From positions 1 through 42,834 of the IMG/VR virus record IMGVR_UViG_3300048928_000676: 42,834 nucleotides of DNA; one strand, given 5' to 3'. Origin of the DNA: a virus. Positions 22,001 to 29,952 of the stretch are shown one piece after another (within the stretch, counting starts at the first letter, position 1; the number at the start of each line of letters is the position of its first letter). Below the pieces are notes generated by a model, which had not been told where the DNA came from, ran no database searches, and saw only the letters and a list, made by a program, of their open reading frames with translations. The translations under genes were made by a program, and so were the position numbers.

Positions 22001-24439
22001 TTTAGCTCCATCCTTGCCTACTGTTATAATTAATGCTTTTGTGACCTCTTCCAGTTGTTTTTTTATTTGAGTTTGCCTCTCGATTGAGGTACCGCTAATT
22101 TTAAGCGAATCAGAAAGCGATTTATGAGCATTAACAAGTTTGGGAAGCAAGTCAATTTGTCGCTGATACTGACTTATCATTTGTTGAGCTGCCGAATCTT
22201 CATCTTTCAAGTTTTGCGCTCTTTCACGCGCTGCTTTTTCTTCTTTTCCACTTTCCCAAATGACAAGAGCAATTGCCCCAGCCAGCAAAGTCAAACCTGC
22301 TGTAGCAGCAGCCATCGTTACAGTGGATAACGCTTGCGCCCTAGTCATAGCTGTAGTTGCAATTGTTGCCTCTGTTGTTGCAGCAGTGGATGCCTGAGTT
22401 GCTGCGCTACGTTGGACGGTAGACAATGTTGCTCCTTGAGAAGAAACAATATTCACTTCATTGGCTGTAGTGTTGGCAGCAACAGCCACCGTTTCTGCAA
22501 CCTTAACTGTTGTAAGTACTTTCACAGCAGCTACTACATTCATAATTGGCCCGCTGAGGGCTTTATAAGCTAGAAGTAAACCTCCAATAGCTGCCGTACC
22601 CTCAAACACACCAGACGGTACTTTGGTAAGGCCAATAAGCAGTTGGTCAATCGCGTCCAAGACATTCTTGATCATTCTTCTTAGCCCGTCGTCGCCTGCA
22701 TTGTTAAATATCTCAAGCAAAGATGCCTTGGTTTGTGCTGCTTTACGCTGAATAGTATCCATTTGAACCTTCAGGTATTCCATTGTCGATCCGGTTGAGC
22801 CTATAGAGGCTGCTGTACCAAGTAAAATATCCCCGGCATTAAGGGAAGCTGCCAATTTGGCATACTGATACACGCCGCGAGAGATATCTGCATATGACTT
22901 TGTAAGGTCATAGTTTTTGTCGATTACTTTAGTAGAAAGATCCAACAAGATATCTTCTGCTTTTCTCCATTGCTCTGATCCATTAACAACTTCCTTGGTT
23001 GCAACGCCCAAGCGTTCAATTTCTCCCACAGCCTTGTCGGTACGAATCGTACCCAAGACTGTCTTCCACATGTTACCGAGATTTTCACCAGAGAGCGCTG
23101 TGTTACGTACACCGGCTGAAATAAGACCGTTCATGAAGTCGAAGCTTACGCCTGTTTCAGCAGCAATCTTACCTGTACGCTCGAAGGCTGCTCCCAAGTC
23201 TTTAGCTGGTGCCATCGTATCATGGGCAACCTTGGACCAAGAATCCAGAACGCGCCCACCCAGCACCATAGCGTCATTACTGTCCTTGATTTGCACGCCA
23301 TACTGAGCAAATGTAGACTCCATTGATTTTGTCGCATCTTCCAAGGATACAAGGTCAACCGTACTGAGCATTGTTGACTTACGTACCATCTCCTGAACAA
23401 CGCCTGCATCCTTATACATCCGGCCCCAAAGACGTGCTGATTCGGTAACATCCATGATTTCCGAGCCAAGATCATGAGCCGTTCGAATAAATTTGGTTGT
23501 TTGGTCATGAAGCTTTTCAGTATTCATAACCATTTCTTTAGTGCCTTCGTTATATTCTAAAAAGTAATGTTCGTTTGTTTGGATATAACCCGCCATGTTG
23601 GATTCTATCCCAACCAATCCTTCTTTAAGTGCTTCCTGCACTTTGTGCATGGCTGCATACATTGTGTTGAATACAAGCGCATGCGTAGCCATGTCTCCTA
23701 CTCGGCTCATCCAATTAGGCGTTGTAGTGAAGGTCTGTTTCATCTGTGCTTCGGTTTGGCTCAGTGAACGACGGATCTTCTGTTCTTCTTGAAGCACCTT
23801 TTCGCGAACCTGTGCTTCTTTCTGTTCTCTAGCACGCAGAGCGTTTATCCAGAACTTCTCATAATCCTGAGCGTTCTTCCTTGCTTGTTGTGCTTCCTTA
23901 TCCGCCATTTGTTGCAACTTCATACGGATAGCCTGTTCTTGCATGAGGACACGTTCACGCGTCTTATCATCCGTTCCTACCCCTGAAACTTTAGCGGCTT
24001 TCTGTCCGGTTGATGTCGCCTTATTTTGAAGGGCCTCCATCCGTTTTAGATGCTCTCGTTCCTGCTGCTCAATTGCATCCTCACGCTTTTTTACAATGGC
24101 CTGCTGTGCTCTGAGTTTATCGTCGGTTATCTTATTCGCCTGGTCCAGTTGATTCTTCCGAGCATTATTTAATTCTGCCTGTGCAGTACGCTGCTTTACA
24201 AGAGCTTCGGATTCAGCGAGAATCTTCTTCCGTCTGTCTTCTGCACTCAAAGCAAACTTATCCGCACTACTGGCTAAGGATTTGAAATTTTTCTCGCTGA
24301 TTCCTAATTCAGCATTTAGAAGTTTAAACGATTCAGCATTGGCTCTTGCTCCATTGTCGATAACCTTGAATGCAGGTAATATCTTGCTGGTATCCAGGTT
24401 TATTCGTGCGCCTACTACGTCCTTATTTAAGTCTGCCAC
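19037..24439 (-). CDS. tape measure protein
   Basis: An 1800-residue protein, by far the longest in the window, which sets tail length. Residues 80-240 and about 1100-1650 are extended coiled coils rich in Lys, Glu, Gln and Arg; residues about 270-600 hold the conserved TMP core (His-Asp-Leu-Gly-Ser-Glu, Thr-Ala-Leu-Ser-Gly-Glu-Asn-Leu-Gly-Asn-Met), and residues about 605-720 are hydrophobic Ala/Thr-rich segments. The C-terminus contains Gly-Gly-Ile-Val-Gln-Gly-Asp-Arg-Gly-Ala-Glu-Val-Pro, common at TMP ends. The start is GTG. At roughly 1.5 A per residue it implies a tail near 270 nm. Confidence 0.93.
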   Translation of the reverse strand: MADLNKDVVGARINLDTSKILPAFKVIDNGARANAESFKLLNAELGISEKNFKSLASSADKFALSAEDRRKKILAESEALVKQRTAQAELNNARKNQLDQANKITDDKLRAQQAIVKKREDAIEQQEREHLKRMEALQNKATSTGQKAAKVSGVGTDDKTRERVLMQEQAIRMKLQQMADKEAQQARKNAQDYEKFWINALRAREQKEAQVREKVLQEEQKIRRSLSQTEAQMKQTFTTTPNWMSRVGDMATHALVFNTMYAAMHKVQEALKEGLVGIESNMAGYIQTNEHYFLEYNEGTKEMVMNTEKLHDQTTKFIRTAHDLGSEIMDVTESARLWGRMYKDAGVVQEMVRKSTMLSTVDLVSLEDATKSMESTFAQYGVQIKDSNDAMVLGGRVLDSWSKVAHDTMAPAKDLGAAFERTGKIAAETGVSFDFMNGLISAGVRNTALSGENLGNMWKTVLGTIRTDKAVGEIERLGVATKEVVNGSEQWRKAEDILLDLSTKVIDKNYDLTKSYADISRGVYQYAKLAASLNAGDILLGTAASIGSTGSTMEYLKVQMDTIQRKAAQTKASLLEIFNNAGDDGLRRMIKNVLDAIDQLLIGLTKVPSGVFEGTAAIGGLLLAYKALSGPIMNVVAAVKVLTTVKVAETVAVAANTTANEVNIVSSQGATLSTVQRSAATQASTAATTEATIATTAMTRAQALSTVTMAAATAGLTLLAGAIALVIWESGKEEKAARERAQNLKDEDSAAQQMISQYQRQIDLLPKLVNAHKSLSDSLKISGTSIERQTQIKKQLEEVTKALIITVGKDGAKQLESANFSEKAVQIQVDALNTLITKQNEARKNMLTDQQNEINNQLKKNTEELEQTKEKLLKVKDSLASQMGEFFKNVFTGKSLDEASNSVQLLQDEVNGLKKENHKLAASAAEVAVQLGQVAVDAVDQFAGKSGTAAESAKAQAEALADLREQIQGNGTAVSEMNNLLSDLSKGQSLNAAAATDLILKYPQLAAEIYKTSDGWKFEKDAVEVLRKAKIQKAIDDLKSEKASAFNTKVSTDERLKAYSIEAEAIRNLAQLKAALNAVMAQSSLEVAKRQTELNSMTGIRSVLNAPFKNRLDVDKKKLDNKKKLDEIYTEYENQAKSFDTRINALSKLYKDPKFGISDSSSKDKKGGKGKSDAEKSAEKAAKEAAEARKDSYSDDMDNFKYIAERNEWSIDQQIAGYKRLGQRHKQFLTEDKDALKQWGRDIQKLNDSRYEEDVANLEKKNERMRQANKQEIEMTRSSLDFYTKEQNKAYLLPANRRDIQKQIYDLTVKYNELRYQNSEKWIDKETSKMEMAGQGQIAILKMEYDAYIRMSKAKDRTAEQSFELQQKIYEKRKALEDEFLSDFQKRINYQKSMEAISVSDQLNAWTKMQALYKEGSEQRMEIDVQVHDLKKQLLEDQKKAATEAAKKEKETLEKTRDEEVKRIEAERDAFVEAQDAKIKAIDDLLAKMQTANEDEDYDRAMAEKQARLALLQSAVGPEGIAERKQTEKDIEDMQREHNRTLAKRGLEDQKKKLQDEKTEREKDYNDQIEAAKQHYDELTSKFDEYSDGVESKSEDLKNTQISKESEKNAEILRQLDQFILDYQMKMAEINATSISASLDTASSFSQKDSDLERYNSNIDKWYSAGTAEKAKLHEENAALRNKYGIKKDTGKLQKFHSGGIVQGDRGAEVPVIARAGEMYLNDQQQSNLFNLISFKMPRLDFSMPSFSMASGDGTNPQYNNNYYTVTSGDTYIEDESAAKVFWTERDNLVRRLQARGGKS

Positions 24440-24460
24440 TTAACTCACCTCACAAATGGT

Positions 24461-24478
24461 TCAGGAAAAGTTTCCTGA
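24461..24478 (+). repeat. 18-bp palindromic repeat, copy 2
   Basis: TCAGGAAAAGTTTCCTGA, identical to copy 1 at 9893-9910 but on the opposite strand. It sits between the tail chaperone terminator and the tape measure start. Confidence 0.85.
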
Positions 24479-24487
24479 CCTAAATAC

Positions 24488-24525
24488 AGAAAAAGAGGCA
24501 TCCTGCATGATTGCGGATGCCTCTT
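24488..24525 (-). terminator. terminator after the tail chaperone
   Basis: AAGAGGCATCC (24493-24503) pairs with GGATGCCTCTT (24515-24525), extended inward by GCA/TGC; followed leftward by five T. It would reduce transcription into the tape measure gene. Confidence 0.8.
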
Positions 24526-24528
24526 AAT

Positions 24529-24822
24529 TTACTTGGCGAAGAAACCAAGATCAGATAACGTCTTGACCTTCTTCGGCTTTTTGTTTTCCACATTGCCACC
24601 GTGAAGAATGATTTCAAATTCCCGGTTTCTGTTCTTGGCTTTCATTAAAGCTCTGATTTTCGGAATAGTCATATTAGGCCACTCCGAATCAGAAATACCA
24701 TTACTCACGCATAAAGCCCAAAGTTCTACCCAGTCCGTTTCCCGATCATCCTCAGTAACCTCTTGGTCGCCTTCGTCGTCAGGCTCATAATCTTCATCAG
24801 GTGGAAACGACTCCTTATAGAA
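24529..24822 (-). CDS. tail assembly chaperone, gpT-like frameshifted extension
   Basis: An open frame of 97 codons that begins inside the end of the gpG-like gene and has no good start of its own. It lies in the +1 frame. It is acidic at first (a run of Asp/Glu), then Trp-Val-Glu-Leu-Trp-Ala-Leu-Cys and a basic Met-Lys-Ala-Lys-Asn-Arg-Asn-Arg-Glu-Phe helix, the usual style of gpT-type extensions. A +1 slip at TTT-C (24820-24823) would fuse it to the upstream protein to give 207 residues. Such fusions help the chaperone recruit the tape measure protein. Confidence 0.72.
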   Translation of the reverse strand, partial: FYKESFPPDEDYEPDDEGDQEVTEDDRETDWVELWALCVSNGISDSEWPNMTIPKIRALMKAKNRNREFEIILHGGNVENKKPKKVKTLSDLGFFAK

Positions 24823-25153
24823 ATCGTTCTAAGAGGCCGTCCAACTCCTTAATGCCCTCTTCGTCTACATTCTCGTATTCTTCCTCCGTCAGTCCTTCTA
24901 CCAGCACAAGATTAAAGGCTTCCTTATGCAATGCCTCAACTTTAGGCCAATCGACCTCGGCTCGATCTTCTGTGGCATCCCATTTTTCACGTCCAATTGA
25001 AAAAGAGAACTTATACTCATTTCCACTCATAAGTTGTCGCACCTGACGGATCAGAGCGATAGTTCCGATTTTAACGTGTTTTACAATTCCCTCACCAAGA
25101 GGGATTTCCGTCCCGATATTAAGTGTTTTATCTAACTGTTTGTCTGTACTCAT
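24815..25153 (-). CDS. tail assembly chaperone, gpG-like
   Basis: A 112-residue soluble protein between the tail tube and tape measure genes, the constant place of the tail assembly chaperone. It has a Leu-Gly-Glu-Gly-Ile-Val-Lys strand, a Glu-Tyr-Lys-Phe-Ser-Phe-Ser-Ile-Gly segment and an acidic C-terminal helix (Leu-Thr-Glu-Glu-Glu-Tyr-Glu-Asn-Val). Its last codons CGA-TTT-CTA-TAA overlap the second frame, as expected for a frameshift pair. Confidence 0.82.
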   Translation of the reverse strand: MSTDKQLDKTLNIGTEIPLGEGIVKHVKIGTIALIRQVRQLMSGNEYKFSFSIGREKWDATEDRAEVDWPKVEALHKEAFNLVLVEGLTEEEYENVDEEGIKELDGLLERFL

Positions 25154-25176
25154 TAAATTTCCTCCTCAATGTATGT

Positions 25177-25203
25177 AACCCCCTACCTGAGCGATAGGGG
25201 GTT
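25177..25203 (-). terminator. hairpin after the tail tube gene
   Basis: AACCCCCTA (25177-25185) pairs with TAGGGGGTT (25195-25203), 9 bp, no T tract; more likely a transcript processing or attenuation stem than a full terminator. Confidence 0.5.
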
Positions 25204-25217
25204 AAGTTAGTAATTGA

Positions 25218-26006
25218 TTAGATACCGAAAATGATTTCTACTGCATATCCATTAGGATTCTCTGGCGTGATATCCGGCTCCATAATCTCTAGTGCCAATG
25301 TATTGGTGGTCGGCTTTTTGCGCTCTTGGGACACGTCCAAAGTCCCGCCGCCGAGAGCCTTCCAAATAGTGAGCTGGCAAGGGACTTCTTTGCCGTTCCG
25401 ATCATCGGTTAATGAAAAGCGATGTACCAGTTTAAATGGTTTCGGACGGCGTTTACCGCTTAAGCTACTTCTTGTAGCATTCTCCTTTGACCATTTGAAC
25501 GTAACGGTGATTAATTTCCCTTCGTTTACAACATCAGATGTGATTTTCCCATCAGCAGTAATTACGTACTGCTCTGCTGTTGGGGCAGATGCAACACGAG
25601 TTAACTCAGCTAGTTCACCTGTGTCAGTATCTTTTAAATAAACCCGGTCACTCTTATTTACAAAGGTTCCGTTATACTTCGTTGGGGCCTTTAACTTGTA
25701 GCCATCAGTTGCATTTAAAAAACCTTGTTCTACTTCATCAAATTGAACTGTTCCTTTTTCCGATTCAGCCCCTTGAGACAGTTCAGCCAAAATATCAGAG
25801 TAGCGAGGAACCTCCATAGAGGCTTTATCCCCTAAATCCTTAGCAGTGTAGTGGAATGCGTACCCACTATCGCCGCCCATTACTTTGTCCCAATCAAACT
25901 GTAATTGTAAAGTTACTTTAGTGATTTTGTCGTCTAGAAACTTGAGCCTTCCGCCTTCTTCATAAACCTGCGCTGACCCCACACCATCAAATACTAAAGG
26001 TTGCAT
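25218..26006 (-). CDS. major tail tube protein
   Basis: A 262-residue beta-rich protein in the tail tube position, after the tail completion genes and before the chaperone. Features: Lys-Val-Thr-Leu-Gln-Leu-Gln-Phe-Asp-Trp early, Gly-Lys-Leu-Ile-Thr-Val-Thr-Phe-Lys-Trp in the middle, and a Thr-Asn-Thr-Leu-Ala-Leu-Glu-Ile-Met-Glu-Pro strand near the end, all typical of gpV-like tube subunits. AAGGAGG precedes the ATG. It polymerises around the tape measure. Confidence 0.78.
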   Translation of the reverse strand: MQPLVFDGVGSAQVYEEGGRLKFLDDKITKVTLQLQFDWDKVMGGDSGYAFHYTAKDLGDKASMEVPRYSDILAELSQGAESEKGTVQFDEVEQGFLNATDGYKLKAPTKYNGTFVNKSDRVYLKDTDTGELAELTRVASAPTAEQYVITADGKITSDVVNEGKLITVTFKWSKENATRSSLSGKRRPKPFKLVHRFSLTDDRNGKEVPCQLTIWKALGGGTLDVSQERKKPTTNTLALEIMEPDITPENPNGYAVEIIFGI

Positions 26007-26035
26007 ATAGTTTCATCCTCCTTATGTGTGAACAT

Positions 26036-26065
26036 AAAAAAACTGGTCAGCTTATTTGACCAGTT
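26036..26065 (-). terminator. terminator overlapping a stop codon
   Basis: AACTGGTCA (26041-26049) pairs perfectly with TGACCAGTT (26057-26065), followed leftward by a T run. The stem includes the stop of the gene at 26052, so attenuation before the abundant tail tube gene is likely. Confidence 0.8.
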
Positions 26066-26498
26066 CCCATAAACGCTTATCAATTTCTCCAATGCGACTG
26101 TATTCTTTGGTTAGCTTGTAACCCTGTTTTGGATACCAGACACCCATAATACCTAATCCCTTAGCAAGCGTGATTTTTTCAGCAATCAGCGTATCCCACT
26201 CGGTAGGTTCTGGTTTAGGAGGATTAGGTTGAGTCCAATTCAATTCGGCTTCATAAGTTAAACCAGCAAGAGTAACTACATTAAATTTGTACTTTTTGGT
26301 TGCATTTGATTCGCTAAACCATAGAGTTTCTTGGTCATCCGGTTCAATTTTAACCCCATCTTTTTCAATGCTGGACACATTTGTTTTAGCCAAGGAAACT
26401 CGCTTTTGCGCTGAATCAAGCAACTCATATTCAACATGGTTAACGCCATTGTGATCACCGGATCTTCCCGTTGCTTTCCATACTGCTTCTTCTGTCAT
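26052..26498 (-). CDS. hypothetical structural-module protein
   Basis: A 148-residue soluble protein: the N-terminal 80 residues are beta-rich, and the C-terminal part begins with Pro-Asn-Pro-Pro-Lys-Pro-Glu-Pro and a short helix. GAGGTGAA precedes the ATG. It sits between a tail terminator-like gene and the tail tube, so a tail role is inferred from place only. No family is recognised. Confidence 0.6.
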   Translation of the reverse strand: MTEEAVWKATGRSGDHNGVNHVEYELLDSAQKRVSLAKTNVSSIEKDGVKIEPDDQETLWFSESNATKKYKFNVVTLAGLTYEAELNWTQPNPPKPEPTEWDTLIAEKITLAKGLGIMGVWYPKQGYKLTKEYSRIGEIDKRLWELVK

Positions 26499-26509
26499 TT
26501 TAGTTCACC

Positions 26510-26944
26510 TCAATTCATTCTCAAGTAATCAACATCGAAAATTGCTTTGTACCCCTTGGCCCCTTGTATACCAGTAGCAAAATCTGAGTCATAGGCCAGC
26601 ACACAAAGATAGGACATAAACCCCTGTGCAAACAACCTTTTTTCGTGCAGGGTTTTGAATGCTCTTTCGAATAGAAGCTTTGCTTCATATGCTGTCTTAC
26701 CGTAAAAGTCGATACAAAACTTACCTTCGAATACCAACGGATTAGTTGCGTAACGTCCCGGCATGACATATTGACAGATATGTGGAACTGTATCCTTAGA
26801 AACCGTTATCTCAGGCTCCATGCCTTTCGTAAATCGCTTCACGACCTCGGCAGATGGCGACGAAGGAGTAAGCTTCAGCATGGACATAAGCTCTGTATCT
26901 GCCTTCAAAGCACTCTGAACAGCGTCAATTAACTGTAAGCTCAC
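26510..26944 (-). CDS. tail terminator/completion-like protein
   Basis: A 144-residue protein with a helical start, a Pro-His-Ile-Cys-Gln-Tyr-Val strand and Phe-Cys-Ile-Asp-Phe-Tyr, resembling minor tail completion proteins (gpU-like) that cap the tail tube. The start is GTG with GGAGG 7 bases upstream; it overlaps the previous gene by 4 bases. The assignment rests on position as much as on sequence. Confidence 0.6.
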   Translation of the reverse strand: MSLQLIDAVQSALKADTELMSMLKLTPSSPSAEVVKRFTKGMEPEITVSKDTVPHICQYVMPGRYATNPLVFEGKFCIDFYGKTAYEAKLLFERAFKTLHEKRLFAQGFMSYLCVLAYDSDFATGIQGAKGYKAIFDVDYLRMN

Positions 26945-27519
26945 TCCTTTACCTCCTTGAAGTATCTCTGATACGGAAACTCAGTTATGACACGGCTAAT
27001 GCCATCCAAAATACGTTTCCGGTTAGACTGAATTGCAATACGCAGGAAGTAGGTTGGTGGTGTGGCCCTAAATGAAGGATCGATGTCACCGCGCTCCGCA
27101 AGCTCCTCCAAGTCCACCCCAGCATATCCCCCACCTGATTCCTTCATGGTACCGTCAATCGCCCGGTACTTTCCACGGGAACGACCTACAATAATACGAT
27201 CACCTTTGGACCTCAGTCGGTTCCATGCTTCACTATTCATGTAGGTTATTAAACCGGGATTTTGGCTGCTGTCTGCCATCTTGGAGCCTTTACCGAATTG
27301 TTCAAGCCACGCCTGCCAGTAATCAGCGGTGATGTCGCCTGAAATCATCTGATTCGCCAGGACAAACATGTGCATTTCCAAGTGGTCCCGAACTGCCGGA
27401 TAGTACCGTATGCCGCTTTTGGCTGTCAGCATGACCAGTTTCGTTAGCCCGGTAATTTCAACAGCGAGCTTATTCTCCAGATCCTTCGCCGCTTTCGCTG
27501 AATCATACCCTGTAATCAT
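26941..27519 (-). CDS. HK97 gp10-like minor head-tail protein
   Basis: A 192-residue protein with an N-terminal helical region (Ala-Lys-Asp-Leu-Glu-Asn-Lys-Leu) and a compact basic core (Arg-Ile-Ile-Val-Gly-Arg-Ser-Arg-Gly-Lys-Tyr-Arg), consistent with the HK97 gp10/neck protein group. It overlaps neighbours by 4 bases at each end, part of a chain of translationally coupled connector genes. Confidence 0.6.
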   Translation of the reverse strand: MITGYDSAKAAKDLENKLAVEITGLTKLVMLTAKSGIRYYPAVRDHLEMHMFVLANQMISGDITADYWQAWLEQFGKGSKMADSSQNPGLITYMNSEAWNRLRSKGDRIIVGRSRGKYRAIDGTMKESGGGYAGVDLEELAERGDIDPSFRATPPTYFLRIAIQSNRKRILDGISRVITEFPYQRYFKEVKE

Positions 27520-28091
27520 CGGCGGTCCTCTGAAAGCTGGACATGCAGCAGATTAGGATACTTTATCCTATCTACCACATCTACCTGGTATGTCTTCCCG
27601 CCCATTACAATCCGTTCAGGCGCGGATAGACTTGAGTCTTGAGGGTCTCTTACATCGACTGTCGTCTGTAACTGCAAGGTAAACACGGTACTCGGCAGCA
27701 AGCCCGGCTCCTGTTGTCGCAATTGTGCTGTAACATACTGTGCAAAGCACACAATATCAGTAGCAACAGTTATAAAGTCAGGATCACCTATAGGGTTATC
27801 GTTGGCATCATAAGCTTGCTGGTATCTCTGAACCTCGATTAAAGCGTTCGTTTTAATCAGAGAACAGTACTTGTCCTTCTCAGTTGTTGTACGTAGAGTC
27901 TGTACCAAATAAGACGATTCGTTCTGAACTATATCTCCCGGCTTTACAGATGATTTCGAAGAAAACAAACCATTGTACATATACTCTTTTCCGATAACCG
28001 TTGTGGCTTTCGTTTCCCTAGACAATATAACGACATCGGGCTCACCATTGACAGTACAAGGTGAATGCCTATGAGCGAAGTCTTTAAACAT
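27516..28091 (-). CDS. head closure-like connector protein
   Basis: A 191-residue beta-rich protein (Ile-Leu-Ser-Arg-Glu, Gly-Asp-Ile-Val-Gln-Asn, Gly-Lys-Thr-Tyr-Gln-Val-Asp-Val-Val-Asp), the arrangement of head closure proteins that plug the connector. It is coupled to both neighbours by short overlaps. No exact family match can be claimed. Confidence 0.55.
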   Translation of the reverse strand: MFKDFAHRHSPCTVNGEPDVVILSRETKATTVIGKEYMYNGLFSSKSSVKPGDIVQNESSYLVQTLRTTTEKDKYCSLIKTNALIEVQRYQQAYDANDNPIGDPDFITVATDIVCFAQYVTAQLRQQEPGLLPSTVFTLQLQTTVDVRDPQDSSLSAPERIVMGGKTYQVDVVDRIKYPNLLHVQLSEDRR

Positions 28092-28528
28092 TAGTGACTC
28101 CGCCTTTCTCTCGCCCGGGTCGGCCCAGCTACACCGAATACCGGAACATCTGTCCCATGCTGTACTGTTGATATGGACTCGATAAACTCAAAGGCTTCAT
28201 CAACAAGCTGAACAGCGTACTTTTTCCAATCAACAATCTGATTTTCAAAAGAGAAGTCAAAGTCCTTTTTAGACTTCTTGATTCTTGCTGTCATGGAAGG
28301 GGCCAGTATGGCAGCAACCATACAAACGGCTGCTGCATACACATAAGTTTGATCATCACCAGTTAACTCAGCATAATCAGGAACGGCTTTTACAATCCTC
28401 GACTCTCCAATGGGCAAAACAGAAAGAGCGTCTATGTCAGCATCGGATATTACATCCTCACCAACGCCTAGACGCCCTCTAATTTCCTCGTGATATGTTA
28501 CTGTAGTGAGTATCTTATTAATTGCCAT
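28091..28528 (-). CDS. head-tail connector protein
   Basis: A 145-residue mostly helical protein; the start at ATG 28528 (GGCGGTG upstream, 11-base overlap with the previous stop) is preferred to 28549. An Asp-Ala-Asp-Ile-Asp-Ala-Leu segment, an Ala-Ala-Val-Cys-Met-Val-Ala-Ala-Ile-Leu helix and a Phe-Asp-Phe-Ser-Phe-Glu strand fit gp6-like adaptor proteins placed after the capsid genes. Confidence 0.62.
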   Translation of the reverse strand: MAINKILTTVTYHEEIRGRLGVGEDVISDADIDALSVLPIGESRIVKAVPDYAELTGDDQTYVYAAAVCMVAAILAPSMTARIKKSKKDFDFSFENQIVDWKKYAVQLVDEAFEFIESISTVQHGTDVPVFGVAGPTRARERRSH

Positions 28529-28907
28529 CTGCTGCACCGCCTGCAGCACTGATAGCCTGTTTCAATTCTTCAATACTCATTTTGGTGTATCCGGGTATTT
28601 TCAATTCCTTAGCTGAGGCTTTCAATTCTTTCAACTCACCGTCGGACTGAAGAATATCAATTTGCTCAAGTAATTCTGCTTCTCGCGCTTTGGACTGTTC
28701 TAATTCGGCCTGAAGTTGCAACTCCCGTTCTGAAGGAGAACCATCAAGAGCCCCATTACCATCTACAATCTCCGCAAGCAATTGTCCAGTTGCCGCATTA
28801 CGGATTTCTTTCTTTGCGATATCTACAAGACCATCAGGGGCATCTGTTACGATGTCCCCCGAATTGTATTGCCCAACAGCATCAACCAATACTTTTACAG
28901 TTGTCAT
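28518..28907 (-). CDS. hypothetical protein with coiled coil and Rho-N/LEM-like tail
   Basis: A 129-residue protein. A small beta start (Val-Lys-Val-Leu-Val-Asp-Ala) is followed by a Glu/Leu-rich coiled coil (about 60-90) and a C-terminal helix-extended-helix (Leu-Lys-Glu-Leu-Lys-Ala-x-Ala-Lys-Glu-Leu-Lys-Ile-Pro-Gly-Tyr) that resembles Rho N-terminal or HeH/LEM nucleic-acid-binding motifs. It comes straight after the major capsid gene, where many phages carry such a small protein. Function unknown. Confidence 0.65.
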   Translation of the reverse strand: MTTVKVLVDAVGQYNSGDIVTDAPDGLVDIAKKEIRNAATGQLLAEIVDGNGALDGSPSERELQLQAELEQSKAREAELLEQIDILQSDGELKELKASAKELKIPGYTKMSIEELKQAISAAGGAADGN

Positions 28908-28924
28908 AAATTGAGTTCTCCCCC

Positions 28925-29938
28925 TTACGCCACTGTAGCGAAGATATGCCAGTTGACGTATTTCAGTCGCGGCAGAACAGTAGCACCGTTAATCACTTGC
29001 CATTGATCGGGGTCACCTTGAATTAGCTTGGTGAGAGCAAACTTCCCTGTATGGCCCGTGAAAATGTCTTCATAATTATTTGGGCTTGTAACAAGATCCA
29101 TAATGGAGCCTGTCATGCCTTGACCGATGATAATTACGGCATTGTCAGGAATGAAAGGATGGAACGTTCCGGTATCGTCAATGTAGCCACCATCGTAAAC
29201 TTCATACTGAAGCCCGCTCAAATTTTGGCTGACAATTTCAGAAAGTGAGCCATCAGTTACAACATCCTTGCCATATGTGTATCTGATCAATTCGCGAATT
29301 TTCTCATTTTGCTTCATGTAGCTGTCTACCTTTTTATTGGCCAGAATCTTAACCCCTCTTGCACCACTTCCCCGGAATAGAAGGAGCCACTCATCCAAGT
29401 TTTTCAGCGGGTCAGCGGTTGTCGTATTGCTCCAGAGCACATCTGCCGTTGGCTTGTTAGTGGCAGGGACGCCATAATCAATCGTTCTGGCAGGTTTGTT
29501 TGCTGTAGCTGGAACGATAAGGTTGCCGGTCAGGGACTGCCAACGCATCCACTCAAAACGTGTCTCAAGCCGCATATTCAAGTTGACCAGTTGATCTACC
29601 ATGTACTCCTCTGCCCATTGTTGCTGTAAGTTGTTACCTGGCTTTCTCAACGTAGCAATCTTTTCACGATCAATGATGGACTTTTCTCTCCATTCTTGGT
29701 TCGTGAAGTTCATGTGTTTCACCACAGGCGGAGTATGAATTGGTGAAGGATCATTCAGCCCGGTAGCAGGCGTCATCCCCGTGTCGTCATAGGTAATATC
29801 ATATTCAATGGTGAGTCCAAGTTCAGGTTTGAAGTCAACGCCATTGGTCAGCAATTGAGCCCCGCGAAAACTGTTAATATCCGTCCGAATGTTCTGTACG
29901 ACTTCCGTAAGGAAATATGGATCAAGTACGTTTGCCAT
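28925..29938 (-). CDS. major capsid protein (gpE-like)
   Basis: A 337-residue protein with the order of the lambda gpE-type capsid family: Tyr-Phe-Leu-Thr-Glu-Val-Val at the start, a Glu-Tyr-Asp-Ile-Thr-Tyr-Asp strand, Trp-Arg-Glu-Lys-Ser-Ile-Ile-Asp-Arg near 85, Arg-Gly-Val-Lys-Ile-Leu-Ala-Asn near 190 and Pro-Asp-Asn-Ala-Val-Ile-Ile-Ile-Gly-Gln-Gly-Met near 270. It follows a decoration-protein gene, the usual gpD-gpE arrangement. It forms the icosahedral shell. Confidence 0.85.
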   Translation of the reverse strand: MANVLDPYFLTEVVQNIRTDINSFRGAQLLTNGVDFKPELGLTIEYDITYDDTGMTPATGLNDPSPIHTPPVVKHMNFTNQEWREKSIIDREKIATLRKPGNNLQQQWAEEYMVDQLVNLNMRLETRFEWMRWQSLTGNLIVPATANKPARTIDYGVPATNKPTADVLWSNTTTADPLKNLDEWLLLFRGSGARGVKILANKKVDSYMKQNEKIRELIRYTYGKDVVTDGSLSEIVSQNLSGLQYEVYDGGYIDDTGTFHPFIPDNAVIIIGQGMTGSIMDLVTSPNNYEDIFTGHTGKFALTKLIQGDPDQWQVINGATVLPRLKYVNWHIFATVA

Positions 29939-29952
29939 TTATATTTTCCCCC

